From NCBI RefSeq assembly GCF_004087915.1, contig NZ_CP035108.1, positions 1,302,001 to 1,366,000 of the forward strand: a DNA stretch of 64,000 nt. The letters are read 5' to 3'. The DNA comes from Geovibrio thiophilus. GTDB taxonomy: Bacteria; Chrysiogenota; Deferribacteres; Deferribacterales; Geovibrionaceae. This document shows, piece after piece, positions 54,277-61,928 of the stretch (positions are counted from its first letter, which is position 1; each line of letters begins with the position of its first letter). A program made the position numbers and the translations under genes. The notes beneath the pieces were generated by a model. The model was given only the letters and a program-made list of their open reading frames with translations, searched no databases and was not told where the DNA came from.

Positions 54277-54929
54277 CCCAACAGATTCTGCTGTTAGCGT
54301 TTTCGGGGATAATCACTGTGGACAGAGCCGCAGGCTTCAACACTATGGTATCCCGCCCTCTTGTTGTGTCCGTGATCATAGGTATGATATTCGGAACGGT
54401 GGAGTTGTGCTTTCTTGGCGGGTTGATCTTTGAAATAATCGGACTGGTGGATGTTCCTGTAGGCACAAGGATTTCCAGAGACGACAGCTTCGGGGCATAC
54501 GCTTTTTCTCTCGTTTTGTCCTACCACGCCGTGACGGGGATGAGCAGCTTTATCCTTGCTCTGATGCTTGTTATAGTGTTTACATACCCTGTTACAATGT
54601 CGCTGCATATATGCAGAAAGCTCAACAAGAGACTTTATCTCAGAGAGCTTGGCATGGGGGATAAATTCAACGCCTCCAAGCTGGTTAGGCTGGGGCTTCT
54701 GTTTCACTTCGGACAGGGGGTTATGGTTTATAATCTCGCCTTTGTTGTTATCTACACACTTTACCAGTGGTTTGCCTCGTATCTTCCCGGTAATGACAAC
54801 TTTATCCCCTATGTAATTTTTACAATCATATTCCTCTCGGGCTTTCTGCTCCGCTTTCTTTCCGGCAACAGTTATGTGAAATACCTGCTGTTTCTCGGCG
54901 GGATTCTGGTCGGCTGGGCGGTCTTATGA
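54273..54929 (+). CDS. PTS mannose-family EIIC membrane component
   Basis: Inner-membrane channel half of the mannose-class PTS. 218 residues with five or six hydrophobic helices; the N-terminus LAFSGIITVDRAAGFNTMVSR and the glycine-rich GTVELCFLGGLIFEIIGL follow the ManY pattern. It is about 40 residues shorter than E. coli ManY (about 260). It overlaps IIB and IID by 4 bases each. Confidence 0.85.
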   Translation: MTQQILLLAFSGIITVDRAAGFNTMVSRPLVVSVIIGMIFGTVELCFLGGLIFEIIGLVDVPVGTRISRDDSFGAYAFSLVLSYHAVTGMSSFILALMLVIVFTYPVTMSLHICRKLNKRLYLRELGMGDKFNASKLVRLGLLFHFGQGVMVYNLAFVVIYTLYQWFASYLPGNDNFIPYVIFTIIFLSGFLLRFLSGNSYVKYLLFLGGILVGWAVL

Positions 54930-55624
54930 AAAGTCTGGTTACTCTTTTCAAAAGTCTTTTTTACCATGCCGGACTTAACCACGAAAATATGCAGGGGACA
55001 GGCTTCTATTACCTGCTGAAAGACGCGGCAAAACGCAACGGTATGGAGATTGACGAAAAATGTCTTGAAAGCCAGCGCAAATATTTTAATACTCATCCGT
55101 TTCTGGTAAACTTCATTCTCGGCATGTGGCTGACGGAATATAAAAACGGTTCGGATCCGGAGACTTTCAAAAAGGCGTATTCCTCCGCTTTCGGTGCACT
55201 GGGCGACAGCTTCTTCTGGCATTCTCTGCGTCCGTTTTCTTTTGTATTCGCCGCTATCACGGGTACATTTGATCCGTTTCTGGGAGTAATGGTTTACCTG
55301 CTTACTTTCAATCTGTTCCACCTTACATTTCTTTTCACGGGCTACAGCCTCGGCATGGAGCTGGGGCGTGATGTAATAGTGTGGTTCAACCGTATAGGCT
55401 TCAATAAGTGGCCTGAACATTTTGATCTTATAAGCGTCTTTTTTTTAGGCGTTTTTCTTTCGTATATGTTTAAAACCGGCGCTGAAATAAGCGTGGATAT
55501 TTTCTTTATTGCCGCCGGCTATCTCGCTATGGGGCTTATTCTGGCAAAAAAGCTGGATATAACCCTAGGGCTCATGATCAATCTGATTCTGAGCGGCATA
55601 ATATTTTTTCAATTGGGAGTCTAA
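54926..55624 (+). CDS. PTS mannose-family EIID membrane component
   Basis: Partner of EIIC. 232 residues. The IID signature elements FNTHPFLVNFILGMW (about 51-65) and GALGDSFFWHSLRPF (about 89-103) are clear, with QGTGFYYLLKDAA near the start. Three or four helices follow. The protein is shorter than typical IID (about 270-285), mainly in the loop after the HPF motif. The start overlaps IIC (ATGA), and the HPr gene begins one base after its stop. Confidence 0.88.
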   Translation: MKSLVTLFKSLFYHAGLNHENMQGTGFYYLLKDAAKRNGMEIDEKCLESQRKYFNTHPFLVNFILGMWLTEYKNGSDPETFKKAYSSAFGALGDSFFWHSLRPFSFVFAAITGTFDPFLGVMVYLLTFNLFHLTFLFTGYSLGMELGRDVIVWFNRIGFNKWPEHFDLISVFFLGVFLSYMFKTGAEISVDIFFIAAGYLAMGLILAKKLDITLGLMINLILSGIIFFQLGV

Positions 55625-55900
55625 ATGCAGTTACTTAACAAAAAGCTGGAAATTGTAAATGAACTCGGACTGCATGCCAGAGCGGCAGCGAACCTTGTTA
55701 AGGTTGCGGAGAAGTTTTCCTGCGATATTAAAGTGAAGAAGGACGGCTTTGAGGTAAACGGAAAAAGCATCATGGGGCTTATGATGCTTGCGGCGCAGAA
55801 GGGCAGCTTTATCGAGATCATCGCAAACGGCACCGACGCTGACGAAGCGGTATGCGCCATTGAGAATCTTGTCGCAGACAGGTTCGGTGAGGGGAAATGA
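55625..55900 (+). CDS. ptsH: Phosphocarrier protein HPr
   Basis: Central phosphocarrier between EI and the EIIA proteins. 91 residues with the active His17 in ELGLHARAAANLVK and the regulatory Ser48 in VNGKSIMGLMML, both conserved, so it can be a substrate of EI and of HprK. The C-terminus ends in an Asp/Glu-rich helix. It overlaps ptsI by 4 bases. Confidence 0.96.
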   Translation: MQLLNKKLEIVNELGLHARAAANLVKVAEKFSCDIKVKKDGFEVNGKSIMGLMMLAAQKGSFIEIIANGTDADEAVCAIENLVADRFGEGK

Positions 55901-57639
55901 AGATCTACAAGGGCATAGGCTCGTCCGAAGGGGTATCCATAGGCAAATGTTACCTCCTTGACCGCCTGAAGGTCAGCTTTCAGAAACGCAGGATAGAGCC
56001 GCACGAGACAGACGGCGAATGCGCGCGGCTTGACTCAGCCGTGGCTGACGCTACCGCTTATATTGAAAAAGTGCGTGAAATGGGCAAGGACAGCTATTCC
56101 GAAAGCCATTCCATGATTTTCGACGTTTACCTGATGCTCCTTCGCGATGAAATGCTCATCGGCAAAAGCAAAGAGCTTGTCAGGAACAGTCTGGTAAATG
56201 CCGAACAGGCTCTGCACTCAACTGGAAGAGAACTCAGCAGAGTTTTTCAGCGTGCTGACGATGAATATCTCCGTGAGCGGGGGAACGATGTTGTCCACAT
56301 AGTGCAGAAGCTCATGCGCTTTCTCACAGGTGAAGGGTACGACATTCTTGAACAGGTTGAGGAAAATTCCGTGGTTGTTTCCCACGACCTTTCCCCGTCT
56401 GACACTACGCATATTCTCAAGAAAAAAATAAAGGGATTCGCCACGGATCTGGGCAGCAAGATCTCCCATACCTCAATCCTTGCCCGCTCTCTCGGACTGC
56501 CCGCCGTTGTCGGGCTTGAGGACATATCAAAGGTTGCCGAAAGCGGCGATATAATCATCCTAGACGGCTTTGAAGGGGTGGTGATAATCGACCCTGACGC
56601 CGAAACCCTTGAAAAATACACTGTAAAGGAAAAACGCTACCGTGATTACATCACCTCTCTTGAAAATCTCCGTGATACAGAGGTCCGCACTGCTGACGGA
56701 GTGGATGTCTACCTCTATTCAAATGTTGAGCTTAATGACGAAATCCATCTTTCCAACCTGAACAACGCCTCCGGTGTGGGACTTTACAGAACGGAGTATA
56801 TCTATCTCCAGCACGGGGACGTTTCAGAGGAGCAGCAGTTTCAGATATTGAAAGAGGCCGTGGAGCTCAACGGGGGGAAGCCGACAACTATCAGGACATT
56901 TGATCTCGGCGGGGAAAAGCTCTCCGAGGAGATGCCCCACCCGAAGGAGCAGAACCCTGTAATGGGGCTGCGCGCCGTGCGTTATTCCCTCCGTTTCAGG
57001 GAATTTTTTATCAGGCAGCTCAGGGCGATTCTGCGTGCCTCAGTGTACGGAGAGATAAAGATAATGTTCCCCATGATCTCCGGTCTGCACGAATACCGCA
57101 AGGTGCGTGAGGTTTACGAATCAGCCAAAAAATCACTCAGAGCCGAAGGCGTGCCGTTTGCGGAGAATATAAAGCTCGGCATAATGGTTGAACTTCCCTC
57201 CATAGCCATAATCAGCGGTCTGATAGCCCGTGAGGTGGATTTCATGAGTGTGGGCACCAATGACCTCATCCAGTACACCCTCGGAATAGACCGCAACAAC
57301 GAATACGTGGCTTATTTGTATAAGCCTGCGCATCCGGCTATACTCACTCTTCTGAACACGATAATAACCGCCGCCAGAAAAGAGGGGATAGACTGCTCTG
57401 TCTGCGGCGAGATAGCCGGCGAACCGAGATATATTCCTATACTCTTGGGACTGGGCTACAGACAGCTCAGCATGAGCCCCGCCCATATACTCAGGGCTAA
57501 GAAGCTGATTAAGCAGCTTAAGGCTCATGACTGCGAGCATCTCGTGGCTGATCTTATGAAGTGCGATACCTCTATATTGGCGGAAGAGAAGGTCACCTCC
57601 TTTGTCGAAAGGCAGGGAGAGGGTATTTTCTTCTCCTGA
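55897..57639 (+). CDS. ptsI: PTS enzyme I (phosphoenolpyruvate-protein phosphotransferase)
   Basis: Starts the phosphorelay from phosphoenolpyruvate. 580 residues: HPr-binding helices (about 20-145), phospho-His in GSKISHTSILARSLGLPAVVG (about 186-207), the PEP-binding barrel with GVGLYRTEYIYL (about 291), FDLGGEKL and PVMGLRAVRYSL, FPMISGLHEY, and the closing VSVGTNDLIQYTLGIDRNN-type motif (about 452-470) with Cys in CSVCGEIAGEP. It is the last gene of the 14-kb operon, 71 bases before pgsA. Confidence 0.97.
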   Translation: MKIYKGIGSSEGVSIGKCYLLDRLKVSFQKRRIEPHETDGECARLDSAVADATAYIEKVREMGKDSYSESHSMIFDVYLMLLRDEMLIGKSKELVRNSLVNAEQALHSTGRELSRVFQRADDEYLRERGNDVVHIVQKLMRFLTGEGYDILEQVEENSVVVSHDLSPSDTTHILKKKIKGFATDLGSKISHTSILARSLGLPAVVGLEDISKVAESGDIIILDGFEGVVIIDPDAETLEKYTVKEKRYRDYITSLENLRDTEVRTADGVDVYLYSNVELNDEIHLSNLNNASGVGLYRTEYIYLQHGDVSEEQQFQILKEAVELNGGKPTTIRTFDLGGEKLSEEMPHPKEQNPVMGLRAVRYSLRFREFFIRQLRAILRASVYGEIKIMFPMISGLHEYRKVREVYESAKKSLRAEGVPFAENIKLGIMVELPSIAIISGLIAREVDFMSVGTNDLIQYTLGIDRNNEYVAYLYKPAHPAILTLLNTIITAARKEGIDCSVCGEIAGEPRYIPILLGLGYRQLSMSPAHILRAKKLIKQLKAHDCEHLVADLMKCDTSILAEEKVTSFVERQGEGIFFS

Positions 57640-57648
57640 AAAATTGGT

Positions 57649-57676
57649 TTGTAAAAAACACCTGAACGTATATAAT
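57649..57676 (+). promoter_or_regulatory. Sigma-70 promoter of the pgsA-rib operon
   Basis: TTGTAA (57649-57654) and a perfect TATAAT (57671-57676) with a 16-base spacer lie 34 bases upstream of the pgsA ATG. No FMN riboswitch is seen in this leader or elsewhere before the rib genes. Confidence 0.6.
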
Positions 57677-57709
57677 TCACCCTGTTACTAAAAAATAACG
57701 GAAGTTTTT

Positions 57710-58279
57710 ATGAATAAAGCCCAGCGTGAGCTGAACCCCGCTAACCTTCTTACGGCACTGAGAATTATCTCAGTTCCTGTTTTTCTCGCTTTTCTCTATT
57801 TTGATAAGCCGCTGCTGAACGTGATCGCATGCGCGGTGTATACTGTTTTCGCCGCGACTGACTATGTGGACGGCTACATAGCCAGAAAATACAACATGGT
57901 TACTGACCTCGGTAAAATCCTTGATCCTGTGGCGGATAAGATTTTTGTCGCAGCCACCATGATCGCTCTCGTAGAGATGGGCAGGCTTGAGGGCTTCATA
58001 CTGATGATAATCCTCACCCGTGATTTTGCCGTGGGCGCTCTGCGTAACCTCGCAGCCAGCAAAGGGATTATAATAGCCGCGGGCGGCGCCGGAAAATGGA
58101 AAACAGGCTTCCAGATGACAGGTGTGGGCTGTATCATATTCAAAAACAGTCTTTTCGGCTTGAACGTGCATCTCGTGGGAACAATACTGGTCTATATATC
58201 ACTGATATTCTCGCTGTATTCAGCATGGGAATATTTCAGAGGTTATTACAAACCGTCTGATGAAAAAAGTAAGCCTTAG
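57710..58279 (+). CDS. pgsA: CDP-diacylglycerol-glycerol-3-phosphate 3-phosphatidyltransferase
   Basis: Committed step to phosphatidylglycerol. 189 residues, four or five helices, with the CDP-alcohol phosphotransferase motif DYVDGYIARKYNMVTDLGKI running into LDPVADK (about 49-75), which has all the Asp positions. The N-terminal NPANLLTALRIISVPVF is typical of PgsA. GGAAG precedes the ATG. It overlaps the DUF362 gene by 20 bases. Its product is the substrate of cardiolipin synthase (20249). Confidence 0.95.
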   Translation: MNKAQRELNPANLLTALRIISVPVFLAFLYFDKPLLNVIACAVYTVFAATDYVDGYIARKYNMVTDLGKILDPVADKIFVAATMIALVEMGRLEGFILMIILTRDFAVGALRNLAASKGIIIAAGGAGKWKTGFQMTGVGCIIFKNSLFGLNVHLVGTILVYISLIFSLYSAWEYFRGYYKPSDEKSKP

Positions 58280-59342
58280 CACGGCAGCGGAGTATTCCGA
58301 CCCCGCCGTTCTTTCATTTATCGATTCATTTTTCTCCCTCCATGCAGGAAGGCTGGCGGAGGCGGGAAAAGTTCTGCTCAAACCGAATCTTCTCCTTGCG
58401 GCACCGCCTGAAAGAGGAATCACCACGCACCCGCTTTTTGCTGATGCCGTGATAACCGCTCTGCGTAAATACACAAGGGCGGATCTTTTTCTCGGTGACA
58501 GCCCGGGAGCGAACTTCGGCAAATATGAAACTGTCCTGAAAAAGACGGGCATGACTGAAATATGTGAAAAACACAGCATAAGGACAGTCCGCATGGAGGC
58601 TTCCGCTCCGAGGATGAAAAACGGGCGTGTTTATGCCACCGCTGCCGATGAGGCTGATATAATAATAAATATAGCCAAGCTCAAAACCCACTCCCTCACA
58701 GGGCTGACACTGTGCGTAAAGAACATGTTCGGGCTTGTTCCCGGCAGCGCCAAGGTCGGTTACCACAGGGAGCATCCGGATGATAAGGAACTGGCTTATA
58801 ATATTTACGATTTCTTTTCGATGTTTGAAGGGAAGATTATGAATCTCCTTGACGGCATAACAGCCCATGAAGGCGACGGTCCCTCAAGGGGCAGACCTGT
58901 TCATCTGGGGCTTATGGCTGCATCAGACGATGCCGTGGCGCTGGACGCGGCTGTGACCCGTCTTCTGGGGTTTGATGAGGACTTCTGTCTTACCACCCTT
59001 GGCGCCAAGCGGGCAGGCTACGACACGTCAGATATTCAGGCGGATTTGCCGGAGGGTATATTCAGGGTGAAAATACCTGTTTCCAAGAAGGTTCCCGTGC
59101 TGCCTGAGTTTATTAAGTCGTGGGTATCTGACAGAGTGTTTGTTAAGCCTTTCATTATAACGGAAAAATGTATAAAATGCCGTCTGTGCGTAACAAGCTG
59201 TCCGGTGGAGGTGATTCGCACGGACGGGGAATTTTTCATAGAAACAGATAAATGTATAGAATGCTTCTGCTGTCACGAGGTCTGCGAATCGGACGCTGTG
59301 GGCATGAAGCGTTCACTTCTTCATAAGGTGTTTGTAAAATGA
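58260..59342 (+). CDS. DUF362 protein with C-terminal 2x[4Fe-4S] ferredoxin domain
   Basis: 360 residues. The DUF362 part (1 to about 290) has VLLKPNLLLAAPPERGITTHP, FLGDSPGANFGKY and the NIAKLKTHSLTGLTLCVKN-type motif (about 138-157). The C-terminus holds two cluster sites: Cys304, 307, 310, 314 and Cys332, 335, 338, 342, with an extra Cys337. The family's reaction is not established; an electron-transfer role is inferred from the clusters. It is wedged between pgsA and plsY with overlaps on both sides. Confidence 0.88.
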   Translation: MKKVSLSTAAEYSDPAVLSFIDSFFSLHAGRLAEAGKVLLKPNLLLAAPPERGITTHPLFADAVITALRKYTRADLFLGDSPGANFGKYETVLKKTGMTEICEKHSIRTVRMEASAPRMKNGRVYATAADEADIIINIAKLKTHSLTGLTLCVKNMFGLVPGSAKVGYHREHPDDKELAYNIYDFFSMFEGKIMNLLDGITAHEGDGPSRGRPVHLGLMAASDDAVALDAAVTRLLGFDEDFCLTTLGAKRAGYDTSDIQADLPEGIFRVKIPVSKKVPVLPEFIKSWVSDRVFVKPFIITEKCIKCRLCVTSCPVEVIRTDGEFFIETDKCIECFCCHEVCESDAVGMKRSLLHKVFVK

Positions 59343-59929
59343 AATTTGTTTTACTTATTATTTGTTATCTCATCGGCTCCATCCCCACCGGCTATCTTTT
59401 GGTGAAGAAGGTGAAGGGTATAGACATCAGAACGGTCGGCAGCGGAAACGTGGGCGCTACTAACGCCGCCAGAATCCTTGGCAAATGGGGCTTTGCCGCT
59501 GTTTTTGCCGTAGATATGCTCAAGGGCTTCATCCCCGTGTGGATCACGGGCATGCTTTATCCGGATGTTGTGCTTATCGCCGCGGTGCTTGTGGTTCTGG
59601 GGCATACATACACCGTATTTCTCAACTTCAAGGGCGGAAAAGGCGTGGCGACAGCCGTGGGTGTTTTTCTCGCTCTGGCTCCGATTCCTCTGGGCGTGGC
59701 GGCGGTGGCTTTCGGCGTGGTGATTTACATTTCCCGCATGGTGTCCTTAAGCTCCATCACAGCTGCGGCAGTGCTCGCCGCTTCTGTTGTTCTCATGGAC
59801 ACGGAAGTATCTTTGAAAATATTTACAGTGGTTATCGCCGCTTTTGTGATCTATAAACACAGAACAAACATCAGCAGAATTATGAAAGGCGAGGAAAGCA
59901 GAATTGAGTTTAAGCGTAAATCCTCTTGA
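59339..59929 (+). CDS. plsY: Glycerol-3-phosphate acyltransferase PlsY
   Basis: Inner-membrane enzyme using acyl-phosphate to acylate glycerol 3-phosphate, the first step of phospholipid synthesis. 196 residues, about five helices. Motif 1 GSIPTGYLLVKKVKGIDIR (about 13-31), the SGNVGATNAARILG loop (about 36-49), and motif 3 NFKGGKGVATAVG (about 98-110) are intact. The ATGA overlap with the DUF362 gene and the 26-base overlap with ribD show dense packing. Confidence 0.95.
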   Translation: MKFVLLIICYLIGSIPTGYLLVKKVKGIDIRTVGSGNVGATNAARILGKWGFAAVFAVDMLKGFIPVWITGMLYPDVVLIAAVLVVLGHTYTVFLNFKGGKGVATAVGVFLALAPIPLGVAAVAFGVVIYISRMVSLSSITAAAVLAASVVLMDTEVSLKIFTVVIAAFVIYKHRTNISRIMKGEESRIEFKRKSS

Positions 59930-61061
59930 TATAATGGATGAGTGCGCCTCTCTCGCTCTGGCGGGAAAGGGCTTTACGAAGACCAACCCGATAGTCGGCG
60001 CCGTCATTGTCAGGGACGGAAAAATAATCGGACGCGGCTGGCACACTGAATACGGCAAGGCACACGCCGAAGTCATGGCGATTGCCGATGCCGGAGAAGT
60101 GCGCGGTGCGGATCTGTATGTTACACTCGAGCCTTGCAGCCATCACGGTAAAACGCCTCCCTGCGTCAATAAAATCATTGAAACAGGGATAAAACGTGTC
60201 TTTGTGGGTGTTGTGGATCCGAATCCGGTAAATGCCGGAAACGGTCTTGATATTCTCATGGAGCACGGGGTTGAGGTTTTTCTCGGTTACCGTGAAGAGC
60301 TATGCGCGGCGCTCATTGAGGATTTTACAAAACGCATTCTTATCGGTCTGCCTTATTATTCGCTGAAAACAGCCACATCCATAGACGGCAAGCTCGCCAC
60401 CAGAACAAAAGACTCCAAATGGATCTCATCTTCTTCATCAAGGGCCTATGCCCATTATCTCCGGAGTGTTTCCGACGCTGTGCTGGTTGGGGTGAATACA
60501 GTGATAAAGGACGATCCGCAGCTTACAGTGAGAGATGTTCATTCCGAAAACGATCCCTATAAAATAGTGCTGGATCCTCACGGCAGAATGCCCGAAGGGA
60601 GCAAACTAGAGGAAAACCCCGATAAGCTTATTTATGTGACTGAGAAGGGCGCAGAAACCTCCGCTTCCTCCCGACTGCGTGCTAAAGGCGCTAATGTGCT
60701 TGGGATTTCCTGCATCAACGGGAGTCTTGACCTGCGTGAGCTTTCAGGAAAACTTATTGAAATGAAAATAATGAACATACTTATCGAAGGCGGCGGGGAG
60801 ACTGCGGGCTCTTTTTTTGATGCGGATCTTGTGGATAAAGGCTATTTTGTCATAGCGCCGAAAATAATCGGCGGGCGTGATGCTGTTATGACCGTAACCG
60901 GAAAAGGTGTCGAACTTGTCAGCGGCGCAAAAGAGATGCTGGAGACGGACATAAGACACTTTGAAAACGATATACTCATCAGCGGACGCTTTGCGGACTA
61001 CCGCAGGCATGTGCTGGATTTAACCGAAAAACTGAGGAACAGATGTTCACGGGGATTATAG
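59904..61061 (+). CDS. ribD: Bifunctional riboflavin deaminase/reductase RibD
   Basis: Deaminates and then reduces the pyrimidine intermediate of riboflavin synthesis. 385 residues: deaminase domain with the zinc site HAEVMAIADAG (about 52-62) and LEPCSHHGKTPPC (about 76-88); reductase domain from about 150 (LKTATSIDGKLATRTKDSKW, LRSVSDAVLVGVNTVIKDDP, NILIEGGGETAGSFFDADLV). TTG at 59904 is favoured by GAGGAAAG upstream; an ATG at 59934 would remove ten residues. It overlaps ribE by 19 bases. Confidence 0.95.
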   Translation: MSLSVNPLDIMDECASLALAGKGFTKTNPIVGAVIVRDGKIIGRGWHTEYGKAHAEVMAIADAGEVRGADLYVTLEPCSHHGKTPPCVNKIIETGIKRVFVGVVDPNPVNAGNGLDILMEHGVEVFLGYREELCAALIEDFTKRILIGLPYYSLKTATSIDGKLATRTKDSKWISSSSSRAYAHYLRSVSDAVLVGVNTVIKDDPQLTVRDVHSENDPYKIVLDPHGRMPEGSKLEENPDKLIYVTEKGAETSASSRLRAKGANVLGISCINGSLDLRELSGKLIEMKIMNILIEGGGETAGSFFDADLVDKGYFVIAPKIIGGRDAVMTVTGKGVELVSGAKEMLETDIRHFENDILISGRFADYRRHVLDLTEKLRNRCSRGL

Positions 61062-61666
61062 AGGAAACAGGGAAGATCGATGCCCTGAACATAAAAGGAA
61101 ATTCCGCCGTAATCAGAATCAGGTGCTCTAAGGTGCTTGACGGCTCGAAAATCGGCGATTCCATAGCGGTAAACGGTGTATGCCTCACCGCGACTGAGAT
61201 CGATGGCGGCAGCTTCAGTGCGGATATATCGTATGAAACGCTGAAACGCACTTCTCTGGCGGGGGTCTCCGCCGGAACCCGTGTTAATCTTGAGCGGGCA
61301 CTCACTCTTTCCACCCGTCTCGGCGGGCATATAGTCAGCGGACATGTGGACGGGCTCGGAACAGTGGATTCAGTGACTCCGAAAGGTGATTCCTATGTGC
61401 TGCGGATAAGGTTCCCCGAAGCGATGGATAAATATATAGCCGAAAAGGGCTCCGTTTCCGTGGACGGGATAAGCCTTACTGTAGCGTGGGTTAACGGGCT
61501 TACGTTTGATGTGGCGGTGATTCCGCACACCTTTAAGGAGACTGTCCTCTCTGATAAACGAAGGGGCGACAAAGTAAACCTTGAAGCGGACGTTATAGCA
61601 CGCTATCTTGAGAAGCTGATGAAAAAAGAAGCCAAAGGAATAACTTCGCTTTTGGATATGCTGTAA
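61043..61666 (+). CDS. ribE: Riboflavin synthase alpha subunit
   Basis: Dismutates lumazine to riboflavin. 207 residues with two lumazine-binding repeats: MFTGIIEETGKI and GDSIAVNGVCLTATEI (first, 1-95), then GGHIVSGHVDGLGTVDSV and GSVSVDGISLTVAWVNGLTF (second, 97-190). This duplicated form excludes the archaeal type. It overlaps ribD; after it the repeat elements separate it from ribBA by 262 bases. Confidence 0.97.
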   Translation: MFTGIIEETGKIDALNIKGNSAVIRIRCSKVLDGSKIGDSIAVNGVCLTATEIDGGSFSADISYETLKRTSLAGVSAGTRVNLERALTLSTRLGGHIVSGHVDGLGTVDSVTPKGDSYVLRIRFPEAMDKYIAEKGSVSVDGISLTVAWVNGLTFDVAVIPHTFKETVLSDKRRGDKVNLEADVIARYLEKLMKKEAKGITSLLDML

Positions 61667-61681
61667 AATAAAGATTACCAA

Positions 61682-61787
61682 GGCAAACACGAACAATAAA
61701 ATAGAGATTTCCATGGAAGGAAATCCGCCGTGCGGAGCGAAGCCTTGTTTGACAAGGCGCGAGCGTGTGGTGAGTGTTTCCATGGAC
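61682..61787 (+). repeat. Tandem 106-bp repeat unit, copy 1 (hairpin-core-hairpin element)
   Basis: The unit contains a left hairpin ATTTCC/GGAAAT (61707-61712, 61719-61724), the 44-bp core (61725-61768; CCGCCGTGCGGAGCGAAGCC, the GCCTTG/CAAGGC stem at 61742-61747 and 61753-61758, GCGAGCGTGT), and a right hairpin GTGTTT/AAACAC (61774-61779, 61791-61796, running into copy 2). TTTCCATGGA occurs twice (61708, 61777). It is the same core as at 28930. Confidence 0.9.
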
Positions 61788-61893
61788 GGCAAACACGAAC
61801 AATAGAATAGAGATTTCCATGGAAGGAAATCCGCCGTGCGGAGCGAAGCCTTGTTTGACAAGGCGCGAGCGTGTGGTGAGTGTTTCCATGGAC
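61788..61893 (+). repeat. Tandem 106-bp repeat unit, copy 2
   Basis: By base comparison it differs from copy 1 at one position only (A at 61699, G at 61805), so the duplication is recent. The core is at 61831-61874 with the same stem and loop. No open frame in it has ribosome-binding support. Confidence 0.92.
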
Positions 61894-61912
61894 GGCAAAC
61901 ACGAACAATAAA
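61894..61912 (+). repeat. Partial third repeat unit
   Basis: The first 19 bases of the unit (GGCAAACACGAACAATAAA) recur, then the sequence changes to the ribBA leader. This supplies the AAACAC arm that closes the last right-hand hairpin. Confidence 0.85.
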
Positions 61913-61928
61913 GTCTCAGGTGCTGAAA

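Noticed and set aside
57640-57709. FMN riboswitch for the rib genes
   Set aside because: The leader is only 70 bases and mostly promoter; the multi-helix RFN conserved segments are absent here and in the ribE-ribBA and ribBA-ribH gaps.
61593-61908. Open frames on the minus strand through the tandem repeats
   Set aside because: Their repeating protein sequence merely mirrors the 106-bp DNA repeat; there is no ribosome-binding site, and the frames cross ribE and the repeat boundaries.
61682-61912. CRISPR array
   Set aside because: Units are 106 bp, adjacent and almost identical, with no unique spacers and no cas genes.
61836-61928. Earlier ATG start for ribBA
   Set aside because: The 31 added residues come from the repeat core; ATG 61929 begins the normal RibB N-terminus.
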